NCBI RefSeq assembly: GCF_001625695.1
Contig: NZ_AUXY01000111.1
Location: 1-64,000 of the forward strand
Direction: 5' to 3'
Length of the DNA stretch: 64,000 nt
From: Pseudoalteromonas luteoviolacea H33-S
GTDB taxonomy: Bacteria; Pseudomonadota; Gammaproteobacteria; Enterobacterales; Alteromonadaceae
In this document: positions 8,638 through 17,128 of the stretch, piece after piece
How the letters are laid out: each line of letters starts with the position of its first letter
Position numbering within the stretch: position 1 is the stretch's first letter
The notes under the pieces: generated by a model
Told to the model about the DNA's origin: nothing
What the model saw: only the letters and a program-made list of their open reading frames with translations
Database searches by the model: none
Made by a program: the position numbers and the translations under genes

Positions 8638-9605
8638 AAAAAATAATCCTAGCATGGTTAATGTGTTTGTATTGTATAAAAGGGTCTGCCCACTCGACTG
8701 ATGAAAATGCATTTCATGTCGGTGTCTTGTTATTTGAAGGTGCACAGGCCATTGATTTTGTGGGGCCCATAGAGGTGTTCGGTCAAGCAGGGTTTAGACT
8801 GACGACAGTAAGTAAGACGGGTAATGAAATCACCACAGCAATGGGGTTAAAGGTGACACCCGCGCAAAGTTTTGCAAACAACACAATGTTTGACGCGGTG
8901 CTTATTCCTGGCGGTAATATCAATGGTGCTTTGATCAATGATGAACAAGTACAAAATTGGATTAAGGCACAAAGCCGCGAGGCAGATTATGTGATGTCTG
9001 TGTGCAATGGCGCGTTCATTTTGGCCAATACAGGATTGCTGAATGGTCTTTATGCGACGACCATTGAAAAAGCGTTCGACAGTTTTGCACAGCAGTACCC
9101 TTTGGTAAAGTTGGCAACAGATCAAAAACTCACTGATAACGGTAAACTACTCACTACGGCGGGGTTATCTTCTGGTATTGATGGAGCACTATCCTTGGTA
9201 GCAAAAGTGAATGGCATGCGTTCTGCGCGTACTGTGGCGGCAAAAATTGAGTATGATTGGACGCCAAATGGGGGTTACATTCGCGGAAAAATGGCGGACC
9301 GCATACTGCCTGAGTTTAATGACCTACCAGAAAGTATCACTTTGGCGTCTCGTACTTTCCATTATGGCGATGAGCAAAATTGGTATAAAGGTTACACATT
9401 TGATTTAAAAAATACTCAATCTTCAGCGTTGTTCTCATGGCTCAACCAGCAAATGACTAATGCAGGATGGCAAGCGGCCAGCACAGAAGATACTCGCGCT
9501 TGGTCAAAGCAAGTAGGTGAAGCACAGTGGCTACTGCATATGAGCATAAAACATCAAACAGGGTCACTGTACACGGCACAATTGACGCTCAATCGCCAAA
9601 TTTAG
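8634..9605 (+). CDS. secreted DJ-1/PfpI-family protein
   Basis: 323 residues. Signal peptide (about 1-20, ending KGSAHS), then a DJ-1/PfpI domain (about 25-200) with the elbow motif SVCNGAFILAN. It aligns by eye with the sensor half of the preceding GlxA-like regulator (DFVGPIEVF against DLAGPLDAF; LSSGIDGALSLVAK against LTAGIDLALSLIAK). It has no DNA-binding domain; a roughly 110-residue C-terminal extension of unknown function replaces it. It is expected in the periplasm. It could be an amidase or hydrolase acting on the compound sensed by the regulator, but no enzyme assignment can be made. It ends with a four-base convergent overlap with the hexosaminidase gene. Confidence 0.82.
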   Translation: MKKIILAWLMCLYCIKGSAHSTDENAFHVGVLLFEGAQAIDFVGPIEVFGQAGFRLTTVSKTGNEITTAMGLKVTPAQSFANNTMFDAVLIPGGNINGALINDEQVQNWIKAQSREADYVMSVCNGAFILANTGLLNGLYATTIEKAFDSFAQQYPLVKLATDQKLTDNGKLLTTAGLSSGIDGALSLVAKVNGMRSARTVAAKIEYDWTPNGGYIRGKMADRILPEFNDLPESITLASRTFHYGDEQNWYKGYTFDLKNTQSSALFSWLNQQMTNAGWQAASTEDTRAWSKQVGEAQWLLHMSIKHQTGSLYTAQLTLNRQI

Positions 9606-11971
9606 TTTATCGAAGGCGTCGCGCCTTGTTGCATAAAGCAGCTATCTAATATGGATTCGGTTAAATGATTCACCGCTAAAATGAGCTCGCCGTAACGGTG
9701 AGTGTGTTGCCAAATCTCAGCACGCAGTGCATTGATATCAGCACTGCGTGATTGGTTTTGGCAGTACGTTAACACTTGCAGGCCAAGTTGAATGCTTTTT
9801 TGGTGTTGTGCCAGCATAGGCTGCAGTGCTGCCAAAGTACTTGATTGCGCAAATGTGGTCTTGAGTTTGGGGATATCAGCTAACCAACTTTGATACGCAT
9901 TTTGCAGTGTTAAATAACGCGTTGGCGTGTCGTTTGTTTGCAAGTGCAGGTGCCACTGACGCAAATACAGGCTCTCTGCGGGGAGAAAATCAACTAAGGC
10001 AGCTAAGGGGGCGAGCTGGTGGTAGAGGTTTTGCTGATATTTGACATGATGGCGGGTGTAATACTGAGCTTGCTCGACCAGTTGGCTAAAGCGTTTGAGT
10101 GCGTCAACATCTCCTTGAACACTCAGTGCTGCAAGTCCCTGCTGGTGTTGAGCTTGATGTTTGAGGCCAATACGTTGAACAGCAAACTGGTCCAGTGTTT
10201 TTAAGCGCTGATACATCTGTTGCTCATCTTGTAAGCTTTGGGGTGACCAGAGTCGTTCAGCGATTGCATAGAGTCTTGGCCAAATTCTGAGATCAAGATT
10301 ATAGGGCATAACCAACTCAGTCCATATGGTTGCCTCACCACCGAGTATGCGCTTGGCCGCCTCTGCATTAGACATGGTTGCAAATTGTGTAGGGTTTAGC
10401 TTAGGCACGTCAGATAGTGCGCTGATATCATGCTCATAGGGAGTATTTCCTATCAATATTTGGCTTTGTTCAGGTTGGTTTTTGACAAAACTAAAGCGCA
10501 CAGGGCCCATCCAAGTATCAATGTCAAAACGAGTGACATTGGCGAGTGTTTCCAGTTGCTCTATTGCAATTAATTGACGGCCGTTGATGGCCACATAGCC
10601 AATTTGGTTGTTATTGTTATTCGCCGCTAACGCAAAGTGACCAGTGACTGGCGAGCCCTTGAGCCGAGAGATGGTAAATTGCCATGCCTGCCATTGTGCA
10701 TCGTGATCGATGGCATCTTGTGTGATGGGTTTTTGTGGCATCGGATCATTGCGGTAGTGATAGCTGGTGTACTGAGGTTGGTCGATGTAAAAACCCGCAG
10801 ACAGGACGCCCTTATGTCCTGCATTGGTTAATTGGGTTAGGGAGTCAAACCCGCGCCAAGATTGGATAACCACGGCATTGTTAAGCGCTGGTTGAAAGAT
10901 CTCATCCCAGCCCATCAGCACTTTGTTGTGGGCGCTCAGTAGTGATTGCACTTTGAGGTTGAAGTGGTTGTGTAATGCAACGGCTGAATTGAGTCCCTGT
11001 GCTTGCATATACGCCAAAACCGCTTCGCTTTCTAGCCAATGATCAGGTTTCACTTCATCACCCCCGATATGTACGTAGGGATCAGGAAAAATAGCAGCAA
11101 GTTCCTCGATGATATGTTTAATGAATACGTTCGTATTGGGGTTACTGGGATCGAGTAAGGGTTTAAAAACCCCCCAACCGCGCTCCATAGTATAGGGACC
11201 TGGCTTGGCCATGAATTCTGGGTAAGCCACAGCCAATGCAGAGGCGTGTCCGGGTAAATCAATCTCAGGAATTACACGGACCCCACGGACGCTGGCATAG
11301 GCAACTATCTCAGCCATTTCAGCTTGGGTGTAGTACTGATCATCGGAGGCGAGTTGTTGTAGTTTTGGGTAATTAACACTGGCAAATCGCCAGCCTTGAT
11401 CATCGGTGAGGTGCCAATGCAAAACGTTGAGTTTGGCAGATACCATGCCGTCAATCTGGCGCTTAATATCATCGAGCGGGATAAAATGTCGAGCACTGTC
11501 GATCATTAATCCTCGCCATGCAAATCGAGGCGTGTCATCAATGATCATCGCGGGGATCTGACTTGGAAACTGATAGGCTAATTGCCTGAGTGTTTGCAAC
11601 GCATAGTTGATCCCCCAATATTGAGAAGCATGGATCTTGATGCCTTTGGGGGTGACGGCTAATTGATAACTTTCGTTTTGATTTATACTCGGGTGCAGTG
11701 CTGAAGTGCCCGTGATTTCAAAAATGATATCAGCTCGGCCCATCTTTTGCGTGAAGCGTATGTTACTGAAGGTATCTCTGAGTTGTCGCTTCAGATATTG
11801 GCTGCGTTGTTTTGATAAGTTTGGCAGGTATACACGCAATGGCATGCTGGCGTTAAATGTTCCTTCTTCTAATGTGATACTGTGCGGGTAGGGCATCAGA
11901 TGCAAATTAGACTTGGCTGCCCAAGCAGGTAAGTGAAAAAAGCCAATGATGAGCAGTACAAAACGCAGCAT
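9602..11971 (-). CDS. GH20 beta-N-acetylhexosaminidase
   Basis: 789 residues. Signal peptide MLRFVLLIIGFFHLPAWA. An N-terminal GH20b domain (about 25-145) is followed by the (beta/alpha)8 barrel from about 148 (FAWRGLMIDSARHF). The catalytic pair is Asp305-Glu306 in HIGGDEV, as required for substrate-assisted cleavage of terminal GlcNAc. It continues with the conserved MGWDEIF and ATIWTELV segments and a helical C-terminal region. The enzyme should split chitobiose and short chito-oligosaccharides made by the chitinase 4 kb away, probably in the periplasm or at the surface. It lies downstream of the AraC gene on the same strand, with a 97-base gap. Confidence 0.94.
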   Translation of the reverse strand: MLRFVLLIIGFFHLPAWAAKSNLHLMPYPHSITLEEGTFNASMPLRVYLPNLSKQRSQYLKRQLRDTFSNIRFTQKMGRADIIFEITGTSALHPSINQNESYQLAVTPKGIKIHASQYWGINYALQTLRQLAYQFPSQIPAMIIDDTPRFAWRGLMIDSARHFIPLDDIKRQIDGMVSAKLNVLHWHLTDDQGWRFASVNYPKLQQLASDDQYYTQAEMAEIVAYASVRGVRVIPEIDLPGHASALAVAYPEFMAKPGPYTMERGWGVFKPLLDPSNPNTNVFIKHIIEELAAIFPDPYVHIGGDEVKPDHWLESEAVLAYMQAQGLNSAVALHNHFNLKVQSLLSAHNKVLMGWDEIFQPALNNAVVIQSWRGFDSLTQLTNAGHKGVLSAGFYIDQPQYTSYHYRNDPMPQKPITQDAIDHDAQWQAWQFTISRLKGSPVTGHFALAANNNNNQIGYVAINGRQLIAIEQLETLANVTRFDIDTWMGPVRFSFVKNQPEQSQILIGNTPYEHDISALSDVPKLNPTQFATMSNAEAAKRILGGEATIWTELVMPYNLDLRIWPRLYAIAERLWSPQSLQDEQQMYQRLKTLDQFAVQRIGLKHQAQHQQGLAALSVQGDVDALKRFSQLVEQAQYYTRHHVKYQQNLYHQLAPLAALVDFLPAESLYLRQWHLHLQTNDTPTRYLTLQNAYQSWLADIPKLKTTFAQSSTLAALQPMLAQHQKSIQLGLQVLTYCQNQSRSADINALRAEIWQHTHRYGELILAVNHLTESILDSCFMQQGATPSIN

Positions 11972-12068
11972 ATCTATTCCTTGCTTGGTTATCAGAACAC
12001 CAGTGTGGTGGTTTTTTATCCATTTAAGTTACCAAAATCTGACAGAAAAGCACACTGTACTTTGGTGA

Positions 12069-12875
12069 CTAGGCCTTTATGTATTGTTTGGGTGGCACAC
12101 CCAGTACTTTTTTAAATGCGGTATTAAATGCGCTGCTAGACTCAAACCCTAACTGCTGAGCAATGGCTTGTTGAGATTGTCCAGCGTTGAGCATTTCTAC
12201 TGCGCGCAGTGCCCTGAGTTTTTGCTTCCATTGGCTAAATCCCATATCAAAGCTTTTGTGAAATAAGCGATTTAATGTGCGACTTGATGCGCCGACAGTT
12301 TGCCCCCATTGCTCCAACGTGAGTGGACTGCCTGGATTGGCGTAGAGCTCAGATACAATTGGGTGTAAGCGTGAGTCTTGAGCTCTGGGAATAAAAAAGT
12401 CGCTGGTGGGGGCCTGCTCTAGGCGATCGATAAAGACTTCGACAAAGCGCAGGGTTTTATCATCTAAAGTGTAATCATCAGACCAAGTACAGATCTCCAA
12501 AATCATGGCTTTTAATAACGGGTCGACAACCAAAGATTTAGCCTGACTACCCAGTACGCATTGATACTTTTGATCTATGTACACACTGCGAAAATGTCCG
12601 CCATAACGACAATAGGTTTCGTGTGCGACATTTGGTGGGATCCACAGTGCTTGCTGGGGTGGGATCACAAAGCTGCCTTGCGGTGTGAAAATGGTCATGA
12701 CGCCGTCACTGATATAAGTGAGCTGCCCCCAATTATGGCTATGCTCTTCAACATGTTCCCACTCCGGCATGGTCGTGGCACGGGGAAATACCGGTCTGCC
12801 TAGCTGTGTGCGTTTAAAGCGAGACTGTACTTTTAGCCATGGCTGATTTGTCTGTTTTGATAAATTCTCTGTCAT
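12069..12875 (-). CDS. AraC-family transcriptional regulator with cupin sensor
   Basis: 268 residues. The N-terminal cupin-like sensor (about 35-105) has the HSHNWGQLTYISDGVMTIFT signature of AraC_binding domains. The C-terminal AraC HTH is at about 170-268, ending LGFESSSAFNTAFKKVLGVPP. It is divergent from the MFS transporter gene with 74 bases between the start codons. Regulators of this subtype usually control an adjacent divergent efflux or uptake transporter, so the MFS gene is the likely target. The downstream hexosaminidase may share the transcript. The ligand is unknown. Confidence 0.9.
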   Translation of the reverse strand: MTENLSKQTNQPWLKVQSRFKRTQLGRPVFPRATTMPEWEHVEEHSHNWGQLTYISDGVMTIFTPQGSFVIPPQQALWIPPNVAHETYCRYGGHFRSVYIDQKYQCVLGSQAKSLVVDPLLKAMILEICTWSDDYTLDDKTLRFVEVFIDRLEQAPTSDFFIPRAQDSRLHPIVSELYANPGSPLTLEQWGQTVGASSRTLNRLFHKSFDMGFSQWKQKLRALRAVEMLNAGQSQQAIAQQLGFESSSAFNTAFKKVLGVPPKQYIKA

Positions 12876-12949
12876 ATTTTTGGATTTTGGCCAGCATTAA
12901 TTGAGCATATACTAGACAGGCGTTTCACTCAATGTGCTTAGGATAGTAA

Positions 12950-14140
12950 ATGGAAAAACAAGTATTTGGGCGGTTTACCCCCTCACCAATGAGCTTTTTA
13001 GTGTTAGCTAGCATTGTTATGGCAATGGCATTTGCTGGTTGGACTGCCATGTTAAATAACTTTGCGGTGGAGGCGGCAGACTTCACTGGCGCAAACATGG
13101 GTATGTTGCAATCTTTACGAGAAATTCCCGGCTTTCTTGCCTTTACCGCGGTGTTTATCTTGTTGGTGTTAAAAGAGCAAACTTTTGCTTTGGTAAGCCT
13201 GTGTGTGTTGTCTATTGGGGTGGCTATCACCGGATTATTTCCGACTATCTATGGCTTATATGCCACCACAGTGCTGATGTCGATTGGCTTTCATTATTTC
13301 GAAACACTCAATCAATCATTGAGCTTGCAATGGTTTAAAAAAGACGAAGCTGCTGAGAAGTTAGGTAAGCTCTTATCTATTAAATCAATGGCTGCGCTGG
13401 GAACATTTGCGGTGATCTGGGTTGGATTTACTTGGTTGCAAAGTGACTATGTGTGGATGTACTTGTTAATTGGTGGGGCAGGCCTTGCCGTGACGATATT
13501 TATGGCGATGACGCATCGACAGTTTGTGGCTGCGTCACCACAGAATAAAAAGCTTATATTGCGCAAAGAATACAGCTTGTATTACTTGCTGGTATTCTTT
13601 TCCGGTGCACGTCGACAAATTTTTATGGTGTTTGCAGGCTTTTTGATGGTTGAGAAGTTTGGCTATGACGTCGCAGAAATTACCGCCTTGTATATGCTTA
13701 ACCACGTCATTAATATCTTTTTGGCGCCAAAGATAGGCAGTTGGATAGGGCGCATTGGCGAGCAAAAAGCGCTGACGGTTGAGTACACAGGCTTGACCCT
13801 GGTATTTGTCGGATATGCGCTGGTGGAGTCGGCACAGTTAGCGGCAGTGCTATATGTGGTAGACCATATTTTCTTTGCGATGGCCATTGCATTAAAAACG
13901 TATTTTCAAAAGATTGCGCGACCTGAAGACATTGCCGCAACGGCAGGGGTGAGCTTTACCATCAACCATATTGCCGCTGTAGTGATCCCTGCTAGCTTTG
14001 GTGTGGTGTGGCTATACGACCAATCATTGGTGTTTTACTTCGGTGCTGCACTGGCTGCATGTTCTTTGTTCTTAAGTCAGTTTATCACTCCGCACTTACG
14101 TAAATTAAATGCCGCTGAAGCAGCTTCAAACAGTGCATGA
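12950..14140 (+). CDS. MFS transporter
   Basis: 396 residues with about 11-12 hydrophobic segments, for example FLVLASIVMAMAFAGWTAML (15-34) and FLAFTAVFILLVLK, and a charged central loop near residue 200 (NKKLILRKEY). It has the two-bundle layout of the major facilitator superfamily and no soluble domain. The divergent AraC regulator is the probable controller. The substrate cannot be read. The setting between two glycosidase genes makes a sugar possible, but an exporter of small toxic compounds is equally consistent with the AraC-MFS arrangement. Confidence 0.85.
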   Translation: MEKQVFGRFTPSPMSFLVLASIVMAMAFAGWTAMLNNFAVEAADFTGANMGMLQSLREIPGFLAFTAVFILLVLKEQTFALVSLCVLSIGVAITGLFPTIYGLYATTVLMSIGFHYFETLNQSLSLQWFKKDEAAEKLGKLLSIKSMAALGTFAVIWVGFTWLQSDYVWMYLLIGGAGLAVTIFMAMTHRQFVAASPQNKKLILRKEYSLYYLLVFFSGARRQIFMVFAGFLMVEKFGYDVAEITALYMLNHVINIFLAPKIGSWIGRIGEQKALTVEYTGLTLVFVGYALVESAQLAAVLYVVDHIFFAMAIALKTYFQKIARPEDIAATAGVSFTINHIAAVVIPASFGVVWLYDQSLVFYFGAALAACSLFLSQFITPHLRKLNAAEAASNSA

Positions 14141-14179
14141 TTTAGGTTGTACAGTGAGTTTTGGTGTGAGTTGAAATAA

Positions 14180-14206
14180 AAAAAGAGCAGGAAAACCTGC
14201 TCTTTT
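14180..14206. terminator. bidirectional intrinsic terminator
   Basis: AAAAAGAGCAGG / CCTGCTCTTTTT perfect inverted repeat with a short loop, between the convergent MFS and GH97 genes. Confidence 0.85.
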
Positions 14207-14212
14207 TGCGCT

Positions 14213-16285
14213 TTAAAGGGCTTTAAAGCGAATAGCTGTGCCGCCACTGGTGGCCAGTTGCAGTGTTAAATTGTCTTTGGCGGTGACGATTTGCTTTTTG
14301 ATGTCCAGTGCGTATGGGTTATCTTGCCAATTGGCACCTTTGCCATCTTGATAAATGTGCGCTTCGTAGCGAGTATCTGCTGCTAAAAAGTCGAGCTTCA
14401 CATCAATTTTTCGCGCATGTTCATCTGTAATTGCGCCCAAATACCAATCTTTACCTGTGTACTTGCCGCGAGCACGTTCTTGGCGAGCAAATACCACGTA
14501 GTCTCCCACTTCACCAGCCAATGCGATACTCTGTTCCCAGTCCGTCGGTACATCTTTGATAAATTGAAATGCATCCGGTTTTGCGAGGTAATTTTCTGGT
14601 AAATCAGCTGCCATTTGTACAGGGCTATATAACACCACGTATTGAGCAAGTTGTTTTGCGAGTGTGGTTTGTGGGCGGTTTGTTTTATCACCTAGGCCGT
14701 TAAAGCCCATGTCAAAAATACCTGGTGTAAAGTCCATTGGGCCCGATAGCATGCGTGTGAATGCCAGCATGGGAATGTGCTCTGGTGGGTTAGGTGGCGT
14801 ACCCCATGCATTAAATTCTTGGCCGCGCGCGCCTTCGCGGGTCATCCAGTTTGGATAAGTACGGCGCAATCCTGTGTCCTTGATGGGCTCATGGGTGTTA
14901 ATGCTGAGCTTGTATTTTGCAGCAAGCTTAATGTTGTCTAGGTATTCATTGACCATAAATTGACCATCATGCCATTCAAACCGAGCATGTCCGCGCTCAT
15001 CGATGCGTTTGATATTACCGCCATCCGCGACGTACCCCGTTTTAATTTGGCTGACATTATTTGTTGTGTATAACTTAAATGCTGCATCCATTTGGTTGCG
15101 GTAGTTACTGACGTTGCCAGAAGTTTCGTGGTGACCAATGAGTTTTGCACCAACTTTATCTGCATGGGCCTTGATGGCCTTAAAGTCAAAGTCAGGATAC
15201 GGCTGGGTAAAGCTAAATACATCGCCATTATAGAACCAGTCTCCGTCCCATCCGGTGTTCCAACCTTCAACCAATACGCCATCAAAGCCATGCTCTGCGG
15301 CAAAGCTTAAATATTCCTTGGTGCGCTCTGTAGTGGCGCCATGTTTGTCGCCGCTGCCCCAAGTGTGCTTGCCGATATGCATGCCCCACCAAATCCCGGT
15401 ATATTTACCTGGCTCAACCCAAGACACATCACCGAGTTTGTTGGGTTCATTTAGGTTTAATATCAGGTGTGAGTTTAATAGGTCTTTGGCTTGCTCACCA
15501 ATTTGAATGGTGCGCCATGGGGAATTAAAGCGGCCGTTAGTTTTCACCGCGATGCCATCAGACCATGGTGTTAAATCGCTAATGAAGGTACCCGGCCTGC
15601 GCTGATTCAGTGTCATACCGGCATAATCTACCAGTGCGGCTTCATGAATACTTAAGTGGACGCCGTGTTTGTTTTTAAACGTAAAAGGCGTGTGCACATG
15701 GGCAGCATCATGCAGTGGCGTGGTATTGTAAGTGTATTCATAGCGGTTCCAGCCTCGCGCTGGGATCCACCATGCAGTGCTGTCGCCACTATCCGCAATG
15801 CTGAATTCAGTCAGCTCGCGGGTAATATATCTGGCTTCATCTTGATTGACTTCATAACGAAATCCAAGGCCGTTATCAAAAACACGAATACGCACTCGAT
15901 ATTGCACCGCTTTGCTGTCTTTATCGGCAAAAGTAACCAATAGCTCATTGTGGTGATCGACAATGTTTCTCGCCTCACCCCAAGGTTGCTGCCAAGTTTC
16001 ATGATGCGATTTACGCTCAGCACTGCTGATATACAAGTTATTTCGCATTGATGGCGCTCTGGCAAAGTCAAACCCCAATGTAGAAGGATTGATCACTGTT
16101 TGACCTTTAAAGGCAACTTGATATCTTGGCTGAGTGTGGTCATCACTGATAGTGAAGGTAAGCTGCTGGTCAGGGGATGAGACGTTAAAGTTGGCAGCAT
16201 ATACAGTCGGTGAGAGTGTGAATAAGCTGACCGTCAGGCCAACTGCTGAGCAAAATGAACTTGAATAGCGCATGTTTTTTTCCAT
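14213..16285 (-). CDS. GH97 family alpha-glucosidase/alpha-galactosidase (SusB-like)
   Basis: 690 residues. Signal peptide ends TVYAANF. The N-terminal GH97 beta-sandwich (about 35-290, WGEARNIVDHHNELLV) precedes the catalytic barrel (about 295-570), with GFDGVLVEGWN, IGHHETSGN, INTHEPIKDTGLRRT and TREGARGQEF. A C-terminal sandwich closes the protein. The HEPI and REGARGQE segments hold conserved catalytic-region glutamates of the family. It probably releases glucose from malto-oligosaccharides in the periplasm, though some members are retaining galactosidases. An alternative ATG at 16273 has the better-spaced GGA and still leaves a signal peptide. A LacI-type operator lies 52 bases upstream. 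Confidence 0.9.
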   Translation of the reverse strand: MEKNMRYSSSFCSAVGLTVSLFTLSPTVYAANFNVSSPDQQLTFTISDDHTQPRYQVAFKGQTVINPSTLGFDFARAPSMRNNLYISSAERKSHHETWQQPWGEARNIVDHHNELLVTFADKDSKAVQYRVRIRVFDNGLGFRYEVNQDEARYITRELTEFSIADSGDSTAWWIPARGWNRYEYTYNTTPLHDAAHVHTPFTFKNKHGVHLSIHEAALVDYAGMTLNQRRPGTFISDLTPWSDGIAVKTNGRFNSPWRTIQIGEQAKDLLNSHLILNLNEPNKLGDVSWVEPGKYTGIWWGMHIGKHTWGSGDKHGATTERTKEYLSFAAEHGFDGVLVEGWNTGWDGDWFYNGDVFSFTQPYPDFDFKAIKAHADKVGAKLIGHHETSGNVSNYRNQMDAAFKLYTTNNVSQIKTGYVADGGNIKRIDERGHARFEWHDGQFMVNEYLDNIKLAAKYKLSINTHEPIKDTGLRRTYPNWMTREGARGQEFNAWGTPPNPPEHIPMLAFTRMLSGPMDFTPGIFDMGFNGLGDKTNRPQTTLAKQLAQYVVLYSPVQMAADLPENYLAKPDAFQFIKDVPTDWEQSIALAGEVGDYVVFARQERARGKYTGKDWYLGAITDEHARKIDVKLDFLAADTRYEAHIYQDGKGANWQDNPYALDIKKQIVTAKDNLTLQLATSGGTAIRFKAL

Positions 16286-16336
16286 ATGGCAACGAGTTAC
16301 TGTTAGCTTACGGGCTTAGTTTCAGGCCCTAAATGG

Positions 16337-16354
16337 TTTGCATACGTATTCAAA
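16337..16354. promoter_or_regulatory. LacI-type operator upstream of GH97
   Basis: TTTGCATACGTATTCAAA is an 18-base palindrome with a central CG and a single mismatched pair. Central-CG palindromes of this form are typical of LacI-family sugar regulators. It sits 52 bases before the GH97 start, fitting repression of that gene. No LacI-family gene is in the window, so the regulator is encoded elsewhere. Confidence 0.6.
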
Positions 16355-16435
16355 ATTAAAATGCGATGAATGCATAATTTACGTCGTCCGGTCTATACTC
16401 AAATGAAAAACAAAGCCGGATAAGGATTGTGCTAG

Positions 16436-17128
16436 ATGCAACTGACGCAGCAAGTAAATAGAGTGACTACAAAGCGAGCAGGGTGGCAATATGGGCTCAT
16501 GCTGAGTACTTGCATGGTATCATCGTGTGTATTGGCAAAGCCTATCACCGTGCAGGTGAAAGATGCTGAGGGAGAAGCGGTTAAAGATGCGGTGGTGTGG
16601 TTTGAAAGCAGCCAGCTACCACTGTCTGCCAATACACTTCAACAAGCCTACAAAATGGGCCAAAAAGAGCGTGCTTTTACTCCACATATTTTGGTGGTGC
16701 CCAAAGGGGCCGAGGTATCTTTTCCTAACTACGACTCGATTTTGCATCACGTTTACTCATTTTCCCCTGCACAACCGTTTGAATTTAAGCTGTATCGTGA
16801 CAGCCCGCAATCTCTCAACTTTGGTAACACCGGCGTTGTTGAGTTGGGCTGTAATATTCATGATTGGATGTTGGGCTATATTCTGGTGGTAGACTCCACC
16901 TATTTTGCGCTTACCAATGGAGAGGGGAAAGCCACTATCGAGCTTCCAGATACCCCAATTGATAGTTTAACCATGCAAGTCTGGCATGAAGGATTTGCCA
17001 ATCTAGATAAACCTGAGAGCCAGACCATAACAGTATTACCTACTTCCAATTCTTTGATCTATCAACTTGATCAGTCGTTGTTTAAGCCCAAAGAAGACTT
17101 CTCAGATGAGTTTGATGATTATGAATAA
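16436..17128 (+). CDS. secreted cupredoxin-like protein
   Basis: 230 residues. A long N-terminal signal region ends near residue 38 (SSCVLAKP). A beta-rich domain (about 40-200) contains VPKGAEVSFPNYDSILHHVYSF and, 30 residues on, ELGCNIHDWMLGYI. The spacing of His, Cys, His and Met is that of type 1 copper sites in plastocyanin-like proteins. The family is sometimes annotated as methylamine utilisation proteins, but no other such genes are here. An acidic tail (EDFSDEFDDYE) ends the protein. The stop overlaps the start region of the following beta-barrel gene, so the two are translationally coupled and probably work together at the periplasm/outer membrane. Confidence 0.8.
   Translation: MQLTQQVNRVTTKRAGWQYGLMLSTCMVSSCVLAKPITVQVKDAEGEAVKDAVVWFESSQLPLSANTLQQAYKMGQKERAFTPHILVVPKGAEVSFPNYDSILHHVYSFSPAQPFEFKLYRDSPQSLNFGNTGVVELGCNIHDWMLGYILVVDSTYFALTNGEGKATIELPDTPIDSLTMQVWHEGFANLDKPESQTITVLPTSNSLIYQLDQSLFKPKEDFSDEFDDYE

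Noticed and set aside
12001..12020. CACCA/TGGTG hairpin followed by GTTTTTT, a terminator on the + strand
   Set aside because: Both flanking genes are on the minus strand, so no transcript in that direction is known to need it.
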